From positions 1 to 57,301 of the forward strand of contig JAKIVR010000007.1 in NCBI GenBank assembly GCA_022750455.1: a DNA stretch of 57,301 nucleotides. Reading direction: 5' to 3'. The notes below the pieces were generated by a model. That model was not told the origin of the DNA and searched no databases. It worked only from the letters and a program-made list of their open reading frames with translations. Made by a program: the position numbers and the translations under genes. The stretch's first letter is position 1; the number at the start of each line of letters is the position of its first letter. Below are positions 17,065 through 25,696 of this stretch, piece after piece. This stretch comes from Thermoplasmata archaeon. GTDB taxonomy: Archaea > Thermoplasmatota > Thermoplasmata > Lutacidiplasmatales > UBA184.

Positions 17065-17137
17065 GTACGGAACCCGACGACGAAGGCACAGGCGGCAACG
17101 TTTAGCCGAACGACCCTTGCCCCGTTCGTCGAAGACC

Positions 17138-17626
17138 ATGCCCATCGTGGAGATCGCCACCAAACTTCCGGACCGGGCCGGAGCGCTCGCGGCGATGGTC
17201 CGCCACCTGGCGGAGCACCAGATCAACCTCGCCGCGATCACCGTCGACCAGGCCGGGCCCCGCAGTTCGGTCCGGATGGTCGTGAACGACCCGAAGCGGG
17301 CGATGCCGCTCCTGAAGAAGGCCGGGTACACGGTCACGACCCGGGAGCTGCTCGTCGTTCACTTGGAGGACCGGGCCGGCAGCCTCCTGCGCGTCCTCAC
17401 CCAGCTCGCGGAGGCGAAGATCAACGTTCACGGGCTCACGATCCTCGTGCGGCGCGACGGGACGCGGGTGCTCGTCGCCCTCTCGGTCGACGCCCCGGCG
17501 AGGGCGCGCAAGATCCTGCGCGACTCCGGCTACTATGCGCCTGGCGCCGAGACGACGATCTCAAACTCGGATCTCGTCGCGGCGGCGCCGAAGATCCCGC
17601 CCGAATCCGTCGGCCTTCTGCTCTGA
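17138..17626 (+). CDS. tandem ACT-domain regulatory protein
   Basis: The 162-residue protein consists of two ACT domains: residues about 3-65 (ATKLPDRAGALAAMVRHLAE) and about 70-130 (VVHLEDRAGSLLRVLTQLAE), each with the D-R-A-G-x-L ligand-binding turn. There is no catalytic domain, so it is probably an amino-acid-sensing protein that acts on another enzyme or regulator. The start is ATG 17138. It is divergent from the pilus operon and followed by tRNA-Gly. Confidence 0.85.
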   Translation: MPIVEIATKLPDRAGALAAMVRHLAEHQINLAAITVDQAGPRSSVRMVVNDPKRAMPLLKKAGYTVTTRELLVVHLEDRAGSLLRVLTQLAEAKINVHGLTILVRRDGTRVLVALSVDAPARARKILRDSGYYAPGAETTISNSDLVAAAPKIPPESVGLLL

Positions 17627-17669
17627 CGGCCCGGAAGGCCTAAGTTCGGCTGCCGCTGGGACGGGGCGC

Positions 17670-17741
17670 GCGGTTGTGGTCTAGTGGTTAGGACGGTAGC
17701 TTCCCAAGCTACCTACTCGGGTTCGAATCCCGACAACCGCA
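17670..17741 (+). tRNA. tRNA-Gly (CCC)
   Basis: Acceptor GCGGTTG pairs with CAACCGC, the anticodon stem is GTAGC/GCTAC with loop TTCCCAA giving anticodon CCC, and the T arm is TCGGG-TTCGAAT-CCCGA. The discriminator is A and CCA is not encoded. There is no intron. Confidence 0.95.
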
Positions 17742-17852
17742 TCGACCCGGTCGAAACCCCCGATCGGACGCAGTTCCCGTCTCTACGTAGCCTATTATGA
17801 CACGGCACCCCTTGGCACTCGTGAGCTGGGGCCGCTCCCCTCCTCGATTTCC

Positions 17853-18314
17853 ATGAGTGCGAAGGTACTGATCGTCGAGGATGCGGCGTCGGTCCGCATG
17901 ACGCTGGAGAGGATGCTCGAGCAGGCGGGGATCCCCAAGGATCGGATCTCCTCCGTCGACTCGGGCGAGACGGCGCTGAAGGTCTTCGCCGAGGTCTCTC
18001 CCACGATCGTCTTCCTCGACATCGAGCTCGGCACCTTGAGCGACGCGAGCACCGACTCCGCGGCCCGGAAGGTCCGGGACATCTCCGGCGGGGCCGCCGC
18101 GGAGTGGGACGGCGTCAAGGTCGCCCGCCGGATGCTGCAGACGAACCCGTTCCTGAAGATCGTCGTCGCGACCGGATTGACGCGGGACCACCCGAAGGTC
18201 CGCGCGATGATCCAGGTCGGCGTCTTCGAAGTGATCGAAAAACCGCTCCGCCTCGCCCGGATCCAGCAGGTGCTGAAGCTGATCGAGGACGAGGAGCAGG
18301 GGATCATCCCTTAG
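17853..18314 (+). CDS. stand-alone response regulator receiver protein
   Basis: The 153-residue protein is a single CheY-like receiver: LIVEDAAS supplies the acidic pair, IVFLDIELG the phosphoacceptor Asp, VVATGLT the Thr position and EKPLR the conserved Lys. The beta3-alpha3 region holds an insertion of about 25 residues (LGTLSDASTDSAARKVRD...) compared with ordinary receivers. There is no output domain. It is convergent with, and only 22 bases from, the hybrid histidine kinase gene, which makes it a possible phosphotransfer partner. Confidence 0.88.
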   Translation: MSAKVLIVEDAASVRMTLERMLEQAGIPKDRISSVDSGETALKVFAEVSPTIVFLDIELGTLSDASTDSAARKVRDISGGAAAEWDGVKVARRMLQTNPFLKIVVATGLTRDHPKVRAMIQVGVFEVIEKPLRLARIQQVLKLIEDEEQGIIP

Positions 18315-18336
18315 CGCGCCCGCGCGCGGACGGCCC

Positions 18337-21297
18337 TCAGCGGGTCGGGCGGGGCCAGGCGAGCTCGACCCGTCGGAGCTCCCGGCGCGCGGCGGCGATC
18401 GTCCGGCGGGCCGCCGGCCACGCCAGTCGGCCCGGGCCGGCGTCCTGGCCCGCCTGCTCCATCTGCGCGGCGAGCTCGCGCAACCGTCCGGCGCCGACCT
18501 CGCCGCTCGCCGACTTCAGCGCGTGCGCGGCGAGACGGAACCGGTCGGCCTGGCCGGCCGAGCTCGCCCGCTCGAGCAGCTGGAGGTGGCGGTTCGATTC
18601 CGTACGGAAGGTGGAGAAGAGGCGTCGGAGGAACCGGCGGTCCGTCCGACCGTTCATCTCGGCGAGCCCGAGCAGCCGGGTCGTATCGAGGACGAGCGCG
18701 GGCCCCGGCGCGGTGGCCATCGGCTCCTCCCGGGCGGGGGGGCGCGCCACCCGTTGGAGCGCCTCCCGCAGCTCGTCGAGCCGGACCGGCTTCGAGACGA
18801 AGTCGTCCATGCCGGCGGCGATCGCCGACTCCCGGTCGGCGTCGCTCGAGTGCGCGCTAAGGGCCGCGATCCACGCGTGCCGCAGACCGCCTTCGAAGGT
18901 CCGGATGCGGCGGGTCGCCTCGAGGCCGTTCAGCTTCGGCATCTCCACGTCCATGAAGATGAGGTCGTAGGGGACCCGACGGGCGGCGTTCACCGCCTCG
19001 ACCCCGTCGACGGCGACGTCCGCCGTCACGTGGAGCTGGGCGAGCATGCGGTCCATGACGCTCCGGTTCACCGGGTGGTCATCGACGACGAGGACCCGCA
19101 GAGAGGAGGCGGCCTTCGGCGCCCGGGGGAGATCCCGCCGCGCGGGCGGGACCAGTGCCGGCAGCTCGACGCCCCCCTCGGGGAGGAGGAGCGCCTGACG
19201 GAGCGAGGAGAGCAACAGCGGCTTCCGCAGCTGCCGGACGGTCCGCGCGGTCCCGACGTGATGCGGCTCCGACCCGTGCCGTCCCCACTGGAGCGCCAGC
19301 ACGGGGGAGGGGAACGGCGAATCGCTCCGGATCGCGTCGTGGAGCGAGCTCTCCGTCGCGCCGGTCCGGTCGGCGTCCCACAGGACGACGTCGAAATGCC
19401 GCCGGTCGCGGGCCCGCAGCGTCCCGTTCGCCCGGCTCTCCACTGGACCGAACCCCCACCGACGCAGCCACGGCACGAGGCCGGCCTGCAGGAACGGGGA
19501 GACGCCGACGAGCAGGACCCGACGGCGGCGGGCGGTGGGGATCCGGGTCGATCGCTCCTCCGCCGATTCGAACTCGACCGACTTGGCGAGGATGCTTGCG
19601 TGGAACGTCGATCCATGCCCCGGGGAGCTCTCCGCACGGACGTGACCGCCCAGCGCCTCCGAGAGCCCTTTGGAGATGGCGAGGCCGAGACCGCTCCCCT
19701 CGTACCGTCGGGGCGAGGCATCATCGATCCGGCTGAAATCATGGAACAGCTCGGGGAGGCGATCGGGAGGGATGCCGATCCCGGTGTCCCGCACCGCGAA
19801 GGTGATCTCCTGGGCGCCGCCGGGGGCCGGCCGGACCCCGACGGTCAGCTCCACCGAACCTTTCTCGGTGAACTTGATCGCATTTCCGAGGAAGTTCGTC
19901 AGGATCTGCTGGAGGCGGACCGGATCGCTATCGAGCGCCGCCGGGACGTCGGTCGGGAGCGCATATTCGAGCTCGATCCCTCGCTCGGCCGCGCGGACGC
20001 CGGTGAGCGCCAGCGCCTCCTCGATGACCTGGTTGAGGTCGAACGGTCGCCGCTCGATCGAGATCCGACCGGCCTCGATCTTCGCGAAATCGAGCAGGTC
20101 GTTGATGACCGCCAACAGCGTCTTGCCGCCGTTGCGGATCGTCCGGACGTACTCCTCCTGCTCCGGGGTGAGCCCGCTCTCCGCGAGGACGTCGGACATC
20201 CCGATCACCGCCGTGAGCGGGGTCCGGATCTCGTGGCTGATGTGGGCGAGGAAGGCGCTCTTCACCCGGTTCGCCCCTTCCGCGTCGCTGCGGGCCCGCC
20301 GCAGCTCTTCGAGACTGAGACGGCGGTCGGCGTAGTCCCGGATCAGCTCGGAGACGGTGCGCAGCGTCGCAAGGAGCGCCTCGTCCGGCGGGAGCCTCTC
20401 CATGTGGTAGAAGATCAGCACCGCCTCCCGGCCCCCGACCGTCGGGACGGGGACGAGGACGGCCGAGCCGAGTCCCATCTCCCGGGTCAGCTTCCGCCGG
20501 GCGATCGAGACCGACAGCGGGAGGTCGGGGATCCACAGGGGGACCCCTCCGGCCAAGGCGCGGGACGGCAGGCTGCCCCCCTCGATCGGGAAGACCAGCT
20601 TTCGGCTCTCCCGGGTCCACCGTCGGATCCCGGTCGGGTCCGACCACGGCCACGCCTTCGTGGTCAGGACCTCGGAGAGACGGACGGTCTTGCGTCGGTC
20701 GTCGGTCTCCCAGATCTCGGCCATCGGCCATCCGATCCCCTCGAGGATCTCCTCGGAGAGCTGGCGGAGACCGCTGCGCAGGTCCGGGTGCGGAAGGATG
20801 ACGCCCTTCACCCGCTCGAGCAGACGCAGCTGTTGGAGGTTGAACGTCGACTCCGTGATGTCCCGGAAGTTGGCGACCGCCCCGATCTGGCGGCCGCGCA
20901 GGGAGAAGAGCGGGTCCGCGTCGCTGATGATGTAGCGACCGCCGGAGACCCCCGGGGTCCGGAAGAACATCTCCATGCCGCGCACCGTGCGGCCTCCCAT
21001 CGCGAGCGCCAGCGCGGACTCCGCATCGGAGATCGGCGTCACCCGGTCCGGCTTGAAGATCCCGTAGCTTCCCGTCGCCAACCCGAGGGTCGCCGCTTGC
21101 GGAGCCGCGGTGGGGCTCTGGAGCATCCGGGCGGCGCGGTTGATGAGAAGGAACTCTCCCTTCGTGTCCACGACGACGACGCCCTCGGAGATCTTGTCCA
21201 ACAACTCCGTGAGGAATCGCACGCCGGTCTCGAGCCCCTCCTCGACGGCCGGCGGGGGGCGACGCGCCCGCACCCTCCGACCGTTCGGCCGCGCCAT
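18337..21297 (-). CDS. hybrid histidine kinase: PAS, GAF-like, HisKA, HATPase, two REC, Hpt
   Basis: This 986-residue cytoplasmic-looking sensor has no clear membrane helix. A PAS domain (about 25-140, GVVVVDTKGEFLLINRAARM) and a GAF-like region (about 160-330) precede HisKA with the phosphorylatable His in SHEIRTPL near 352. The HATPase has N box NFLGNAIKF and G boxes DTGIGIP and GSGLGLAI. A first receiver lacks the acidic pair (VLLVGVSPF) and is probably inactive. The second has VLVVDDHP and FMDVEMPK near 779. A C-terminal Hpt has AAHALKSASGEVGA near 922. This BarA-like full phosphorelay in one protein is uncommon in archaea. It lies beside a lone receiver gene. Confidence 0.92.
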   Translation of the reverse strand: MARPNGRRVRARRPPPAVEEGLETGVRFLTELLDKISEGVVVVDTKGEFLLINRAARMLQSPTAAPQAATLGLATGSYGIFKPDRVTPISDAESALALAMGGRTVRGMEMFFRTPGVSGGRYIISDADPLFSLRGRQIGAVANFRDITESTFNLQQLRLLERVKGVILPHPDLRSGLRQLSEEILEGIGWPMAEIWETDDRRKTVRLSEVLTTKAWPWSDPTGIRRWTRESRKLVFPIEGGSLPSRALAGGVPLWIPDLPLSVSIARRKLTREMGLGSAVLVPVPTVGGREAVLIFYHMERLPPDEALLATLRTVSELIRDYADRRLSLEELRRARSDAEGANRVKSAFLAHISHEIRTPLTAVIGMSDVLAESGLTPEQEEYVRTIRNGGKTLLAVINDLLDFAKIEAGRISIERRPFDLNQVIEEALALTGVRAAERGIELEYALPTDVPAALDSDPVRLQQILTNFLGNAIKFTEKGSVELTVGVRPAPGGAQEITFAVRDTGIGIPPDRLPELFHDFSRIDDASPRRYEGSGLGLAISKGLSEALGGHVRAESSPGHGSTFHASILAKSVEFESAEERSTRIPTARRRRVLLVGVSPFLQAGLVPWLRRWGFGPVESRANGTLRARDRRHFDVVLWDADRTGATESSLHDAIRSDSPFPSPVLALQWGRHGSEPHHVGTARTVRQLRKPLLLSSLRQALLLPEGGVELPALVPPARRDLPRAPKAASSLRVLVVDDHPVNRSVMDRMLAQLHVTADVAVDGVEAVNAARRVPYDLIFMDVEMPKLNGLEATRRIRTFEGGLRHAWIAALSAHSSDADRESAIAAGMDDFVSKPVRLDELREALQRVARPPAREEPMATAPGPALVLDTTRLLGLAEMNGRTDRRFLRRLFSTFRTESNRHLQLLERASSAGQADRFRLAAHALKSASGEVGAGRLRELAAQMEQAGQDAGPGRLAWPAARRTIAAARRELRRVELAWPRPTR

Positions 21298-21344
21298 CGC
21301 GGCGCCCCAAGACCGCGGAGACCAAAGCCAAGACCGTAGGAGGA

Positions 21345-21448
21345 TCCCGGCTGCCTGACTCGAACAGGCGACCTGAGGATATCTGCGGGGACCCGCCCGA
21401 AGGCGGTCGCAACTACAGTCCCCCGCTCTACCACTGAGCTAAGCCGGG
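21345..21448 (-). tRNA. tRNA-Tyr (GTA) with intron
   Basis: Acceptor CCCGGCT pairs with AGCCGGG, with C1:G72 as in archaeal tRNA-Tyr. The D stem is GCTC/GAGC, the anticodon stem GGGGA/TCCTC with loop CTGTAG-A, and the T arm GCCTG-TTCGAGT-CAGGC. A 32-base intron (plus-strand 21381-21412) lies at position 37/38. The discriminator is A and CCA is not encoded. Confidence 0.93.
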
Positions 21449-21546
21449 ACCCGCCGGAGCACCGACGCCCGCTCCTTAAGGGTTTGCGCCCCCACGAGAG
21501 CGGCGACCCCCGGGAGGGGAGGCCGGCCGGCTCTCGGCGGGGACGA

Positions 21547-22503
21547 CTACAGGCGATCGGCCCGTCGGAGCGCGGCGAGCGCCGTGGTGGTGATCCACCG
21601 GCTCGGGCGTCCCGGCATCTCGAGCCACATCGGGTAGTTCGGGCCGCGGGGCGCGTACTCCTCCTCGGGCGGGAGGTCCGGGTGCGCCGCCTCCATCGGC
21701 CACCGCCCCGCGGCGTCCCGCTTCGACTCCAACAGGTCGAACGCCGGTCCGAGACGGGGGTCGGTCGCGTAGCCGAGACGCGTGATCATGTCGAGCCCGA
21801 CCAAGAAGTCGTAGTAGTAGTGGTGGGGATAGTGGAGCCGTCGCCACGGCGCGTACGGAGCGCTCCCCTCCTCGAGGAGATGGCGCGCGAGATAGAACTC
21901 CACGCCGCGTTCGATGGCGCGCTGCATCGCCGGGGATCGCTCCGCGGGCGGCAGGGCGGCGAACGCGGCCAACGCCTCCCACCCGTCGAGGGTACCGCTC
22001 TCGGACGGGAAGCAGTGCCAGCCGCCGTCCGCCTTCTGCTGGGTGATCAGCCACTCGATTCCCTGCCGCACGTTCGGGTCGGAGCCGTATCCCAACGCGT
22101 GGAGCATCCGGACCGCGTTCCCGGTGACGCAGAGCTCGCCGTCCCGGCCGTCGAAGCATCCCCCCATGGCATATCGATCGAGCAACAGCTCGGCGCTCCG
22201 GGCGACCCGGGGATCGGCGCGGTTCGCCCCGAGCTCGGCGAGCACGAGGAGCCGCCAGTTCGTCGACGTGTACTTGGGCAGGTAGAGATCTTCCGCGGTC
22301 GTCCGGGGGGAATCCCACTGGCCCTCGGGGCCTTGCTGGGAGAGGATCTTCGCGGCCCACCCCTCCTGGCCGATCCGGGCCTGGGCCGCGCGGACCTCGG
22401 AATCCTCCGGTCGGGCGCCCAGGACATCGAGCCGGAACCGTACCTCCACGCTGGGGTCGGGCGTGTCGAGCACCCACGCCTGCAGCTCGTTCGAGAGCGT
22501 CAC
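21547..22503 (-). CDS. prenyltransferase/squalene-cyclase-like alpha-toroid protein
   Basis: The 318-residue protein is made of alpha-alpha repeats like those of squalene-hopene cyclase and prenyltransferase beta subunits (WDSPRTTAEDLYLPKYTSTN, then WLITQQKADGGWHCFPS, and GRWPMEAAHPD). It is half the length of a true triterpene cyclase and lacks a visible DxDD motif, so cyclase activity is unlikely. The GTG start at 22503 has GGAGAGGAGAGG just upstream, one of few Shine-Dalgarno-like sites here; the longer track start would overlap the adenylate kinase gene. It follows adk by 31 bases on the same strand. Confidence 0.75.
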   Translation of the reverse strand: MTLSNELQAWVLDTPDPSVEVRFRLDVLGARPEDSEVRAAQARIGQEGWAAKILSQQGPEGQWDSPRTTAEDLYLPKYTSTNWRLLVLAELGANRADPRVARSAELLLDRYAMGGCFDGRDGELCVTGNAVRMLHALGYGSDPNVRQGIEWLITQQKADGGWHCFPSESGTLDGWEALAAFAALPPAERSPAMQRAIERGVEFYLARHLLEEGSAPYAPWRRLHYPHHYYYDFLVGLDMITRLGYATDPRLGPAFDLLESKRDAAGRWPMEAAHPDLPPEEEYAPRGPNYPMWLEMPGRPSRWITTTALAALRRADRL

Positions 22504-22534
22504 AAAACCTCTCCTCTCCGGGCTCTCGGGGCCG

Positions 22535-23218
22535 TCAGGACGGATGCGCGGCGCTCCGCCCCGGCGCGGCGGCGGCGACATCCGCGGCGTGGACGGCGGC
22601 CATCAGCCGGGTCCGGACCTGCTGGGGCGTGCCGGTGGCGTCGATCGAGTGCAGCCGGCCGGACATGCGATAGTGGTCGAACACCGGGGACGTCGCCGCG
22701 TGGAACGTCCGCAGTCGGGTCGCGACCGTCTCCGGGCGGTCGTCCGTGCGATGGACGAGCTCGGTCCCGTCGACGTCGCACTGTCCGTGGAGCTTGGGGG
22801 GCAGGGTCACCAGATTGTACGTCCGTCCGCAGGCGGGGCAGATGCGCCGTTCGGTCATCCGCACCATCAGCTCCGACTCCGGGACCGTGAAGACCAGGAC
22901 GAGGTCGATGGGGATGATCGCATCGAGGGCGTTCGCCTGCTCCATGTTCCTCGGATAGCCGTCGAGCACGAATCCGTGCTGGGCGTCCGGCCGATCGATC
23001 CGCTCCTTGAGGATATCGAGGACGAGCGAATCCGGGACGAGCTGTCCGGCGCGCATGTACCCGTCCGCCCGCAGCCCGAGCGCCGTGCGCTCGGCGACGG
23101 CCCCCCGGAGGAGATCCCCCGTCGACAGGTGGGGGACGCCCAGTGACTTCGCGAGCTCCATCGCCTGGGTGCCCTTGCCCGCGCCGGGCGCTCCCATGAG
23201 GACGATCCGAGAAGGCAT
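22535..23218 (-). CDS. adk: adenylate kinase (long form with Zn-type lid)
   Basis: The enzyme interconverts AMP plus ATP and 2 ADP. P-loop GAPGAGKGTQ is near residue 9, HLSTGDLLR and DGYPRNMEQA are conserved AMP-binding segments, and the lid carries CPACGRTYN plus GQCDVDG, the Cys-Cys-Cys-Asp pattern of zinc-binding lids. At 227 residues it is a long-form Adk, the form common in bacteria. ATG 23218 lies about 30 bases after an AAAAAGTTT box, fitting a leaderless message; ATG 23224 is two codons upstream. Confidence 0.93.
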   Translation of the reverse strand: MPSRIVLMGAPGAGKGTQAMELAKSLGVPHLSTGDLLRGAVAERTALGLRADGYMRAGQLVPDSLVLDILKERIDRPDAQHGFVLDGYPRNMEQANALDAIIPIDLVLVFTVPESELMVRMTERRICPACGRTYNLVTLPPKLHGQCDVDGTELVHRTDDRPETVATRLRTFHAATSPVFDHYRMSGRLHSIDATGTPQQVRTRLMAAVHAADVAAAAPGRSAAHPS

Positions 23219-23242
23219 CGACATCAGCGAGTCGTGAGGGGG

Positions 23243-23252
23243 CAAAAAGTTT
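23243..23252 (-). promoter_or_regulatory. TATA-like box of adk
   Basis: AAACTTTTTG on the minus strand is an A/T island about 24-30 bases before the two possible adk start codons. It lies just inside the spacer after the UMP kinase stop. Confidence 0.5.
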
Positions 23253-23262
23253 GGGTGTAGGC

Positions 23263-23970
23263 TCAGTCGATGCGGGTGCCGACGCACGACTTCCCCTCGA
23301 GGGCCCGTTCGAGGTTCGGGAGGTCCCGGCCATCGACGATGAGGAGGGGGATGCGCGCCCGGGCGAGCTGCTCGGCGCCGAGGGCGTCGAAGACAAAGTT
23401 CTGGCCGGCGACGCTGCGACCCCGTCCGTGGACGAGGTCGAGGAACGCGGGCCAGCGCATGGAGGGGATCCGTCGCGCCTCGCGGTGGACGGCGGGGTCC
23501 TTGTCGTATAGACCGGCGACGGCGGTAGCGTTGACCACGCGGGCGGCGCGCAGTCGGGCGGCCATCAAGGCGGCGACGCCGTCGGTCGTGTGGCCCGGCT
23601 CGGTGCCGCCCAGGATCACGGGAGAGACGCGGTGGGCGTCCCGGACCGCGTCGGTCAGGGTCGTCGGGGGATGGGCGGGGGCGGGCGGTCCCACCAGCGC
23701 GGCGAGGAGGCGGGCGTGCAGACGGGTGACCTCGATCCCCAGCTCGTCGAGCTCGACCTCGGTGAGCCCGAGGCTGCGTCCCATCTCGATGTACTCCCGG
23801 GCCGGGCGACCGCCCCCTGTCGTGACGATCAAGGGGAAGCGCGGGGCGAGTCGGCGCAGGAGGTCGGCGAGATCGCGCACGTACTCGACGTCCCCGTCGC
23901 CGGTCCGAAGGATCGACCCACCCACGGAGAGCACCACGGGAGCTGGGACCGAATGACGCGCGGGGGGCAT
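23263..23970 (-). CDS. pyrH: UMP kinase-like amino acid kinase
   Basis: The 235-residue protein belongs to the amino acid kinase fold: VVLSVGGSIL at the N-terminus, VTTGGGRPAREYI, ILGGTEPGHTTDGVAALMA and NATAVAGLYDKDP. These match archaeal UMP kinase, which makes UDP from UMP in pyrimidine synthesis. ATG 23970 puts the beta-strand at the usual place; an upstream GTG at 24003 is possible. It is followed by adk on the same strand, so two nucleotide monophosphate kinases lie together. Confidence 0.85.
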   Translation of the reverse strand: MPPARHSVPAPVVLSVGGSILRTGDGDVEYVRDLADLLRRLAPRFPLIVTTGGGRPAREYIEMGRSLGLTEVELDELGIEVTRLHARLLAALVGPPAPAHPPTTLTDAVRDAHRVSPVILGGTEPGHTTDGVAALMAARLRAARVVNATAVAGLYDKDPAVHREARRIPSMRWPAFLDLVHGRGRSVAGQNFVFDALGAEQLARARIPLLIVDGRDLPNLERALEGKSCVGTRID

Positions 23971-24083
23971 GCGATTCTCTCCCGAAGGACGGCGGAGCGT
24001 CACGAGGCGCGCCCCGTGATAAGGTGTCGGCCGTCCGGCCCCTCGACCAAACCGTATTGACCTTCCGGCCACGTCGCCGGACG

Positions 24084-24788
24084 ATGCCGGATCCCGACAC
24101 CGAGAAGAAGGCGGCGGCGACGGCAGGCGTTTCCCACCTCCGGGCGGGGATGCGGGTCGCTCTCGGGACGGGATCGACGACCCGATTCGCGGTGCAGGAG
24201 CTCGCCGAGCGGTTCCCGAACGGCGAGGGGCTCGAGCTCCTCGTCGCCAGCTCCCGCGCGACGGAGGCCGAGGCGACGGCGCATGGATTGCCGGTCCGTC
24301 CGTTGCACGGCACGGACCGTTTCGATGTGATGTTGGACGGGGCCGACGAGGTCACCCCGTCGTGGGCGCTCACGAAAGGCGGCGGGGGCGCGCTGCTGCG
24401 GGAGAAGCTGCTCGCCCGTCTCAGCCGGGAACTGATCATCATGGTCGACGCCTCCAAGCTCGTCAGCCGGCTCGGCGACAGCCACCGGATCCCGATCGAG
24501 GTGGTACCGTTCGCCCGGCCCGTCGTGGAGGACACGCTGCGCCAAGGGGCGTGGGACGTCCAGCTCCGGCGGGCTTCCGGCGGGGACGCCCCTTGGTTGA
24601 CCGACAACGGCAACGAGATCCTCGACCTCCAACCGGCGTTCCCGATCCTCGACCCCCGCGCCGTGGCGGGTCAGCTCCGCGACCTCACCGGCGTCGTCGA
24701 GACCGGGATCTTTCTCGGCCTCGCCCACCGGATCTACGTCGGGCAGCCGGACGGGACGGTCCGCGAGTTGCCGCTCCCCGTGCCGTAG
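24084..24788 (+). CDS. rpiA: ribose-5-phosphate isomerase A
   Basis: The 234-residue enzyme interconverts ribose 5-phosphate and ribulose 5-phosphate. Conserved segments are ALGTGSTTRF, DVMLDGADEVTP, LTKGGGGALLREK and VDASKLV, with the catalytic Asp, Glu and Lys within them. ATG 24084 has GTATTGAC about 28 bases upstream. With the transketolase half and transaldolase at 30.4-32 kb it supports non-oxidative pentose phosphate interconversion. Confidence 0.94.
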   Translation: MPDPDTEKKAAATAGVSHLRAGMRVALGTGSTTRFAVQELAERFPNGEGLELLVASSRATEAEATAHGLPVRPLHGTDRFDVMLDGADEVTPSWALTKGGGGALLREKLLARLSRELIIMVDASKLVSRLGDSHRIPIEVVPFARPVVEDTLRQGAWDVQLRRASGGDAPWLTDNGNEILDLQPAFPILDPRAVAGQLRDLTGVVETGIFLGLAHRIYVGQPDGTVRELPLPVP

Positions 24789-24872
24789 CGGCCGGTCGGT
24801 CGCCCGGGGTTCCCCCGCGCGTCAGACTTAAACAAGGCCTCCGCGTCGCGGGCCTGCTTACAGCGAGGATCC

Positions 24873-25655
24873 ATGGAAGGGAAGTTCATCGGCACGCGGA
24901 CCGACGACGGGATTGGCTACATCGAGATCAACAAGCCGAAGGCGAACACGTACGACCTTGACATGATGAAGGAGCTTCACCAGGCGATCGAGGCGATGCG
25001 GTTCGACGAGGCCGCGCGCGTCATCGTCCTCACCAGCAAGGTGCCGGGGTTCTTCAGCGCCGGCGCGGACATCGAGATGCTCCGCACCAGCCACCCGGAC
25101 TTCAAGGCGATGTTCTGCTTGTACTGCCAAGAGACGCTCGACAAGTTCGCGAAGACCCCGAAGGTCGTCATCGCGGCGATCCCCGGTCACTGCGTCGGGG
25201 GCGGGCTCGAGATCGCCCTCGCCTGCGACCTGCGCGTCATGGCGAAGGACTCAGGCAAGATCGGCCTCCCCGAGGTCACCTTGGGCGTCCTCCCCGGCAC
25301 GGGCGGCACGCAGCGCCTGCCGCGCGCCATCGGCACCTCGCGCGCCCTCGACATGATGATCACCGGCCGGCTGCTCAGTCCGGACGAGGCGCTCCAGATC
25401 GGTCTCGTGAACTACGTCTTCCCAAAGGAGACGTTCGAGGCGGACGTGCGGAACTACGCCCACGCCCTCGCGAAGGGACCGGCGAAGGCGATCTCGTTGA
25501 TCAAGCGCTCCGTGGTCGAAGGCGTGGAGATGCCGCTCACCGCGGGCCTCGCCCTCGAGCGCGAGCTGCAGAACCGACTGTTCGTCAGCGAAGACGCGAA
25601 AGAGGGGCTCGCCGCGTTCGCGGAGAAGAGAAAGCCCAGCTTTAAGGGCCGTTGA
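24873..25655 (+). CDS. enoyl-CoA hydratase/isomerase family protein
   Basis: The 260-residue crotonase-fold protein shows the oxyanion-hole segments FFSAGADIEML and AIPGHCVGGGLEIALACDLR, and LPEVTLGVLPGTGGTQRLPR with the usual catalytic Glu region. It probably hydrates trans-2-enoyl-CoA in fatty acid or related acyl-CoA breakdown. The PaaA-like gene begins at or soon after its stop, suggesting one unit handling CoA thioesters. Confidence 0.9.
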   Translation: MEGKFIGTRTDDGIGYIEINKPKANTYDLDMMKELHQAIEAMRFDEAARVIVLTSKVPGFFSAGADIEMLRTSHPDFKAMFCLYCQETLDKFAKTPKVVIAAIPGHCVGGGLEIALACDLRVMAKDSGKIGLPEVTLGVLPGTGGTQRLPRAIGTSRALDMMITGRLLSPDEALQIGLVNYVFPKETFEADVRNYAHALAKGPAKAISLIKRSVVEGVEMPLTAGLALERELQNRLFVSEDAKEGLAAFAEKRKPSFKGR

Positions 25656-25696
25656 CGCCTAGCAATCCATCCGAGAACCTCTCGGCCGGAACCCCG

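Noticed and set aside
18523-21339. 938-codon plus-strand ORF across the hybrid kinase
   Set aside because: The minus-strand frame contains all kinase motifs. The plus frame is low-complexity Arg/Gly/Asp sequence created by the codon bias.
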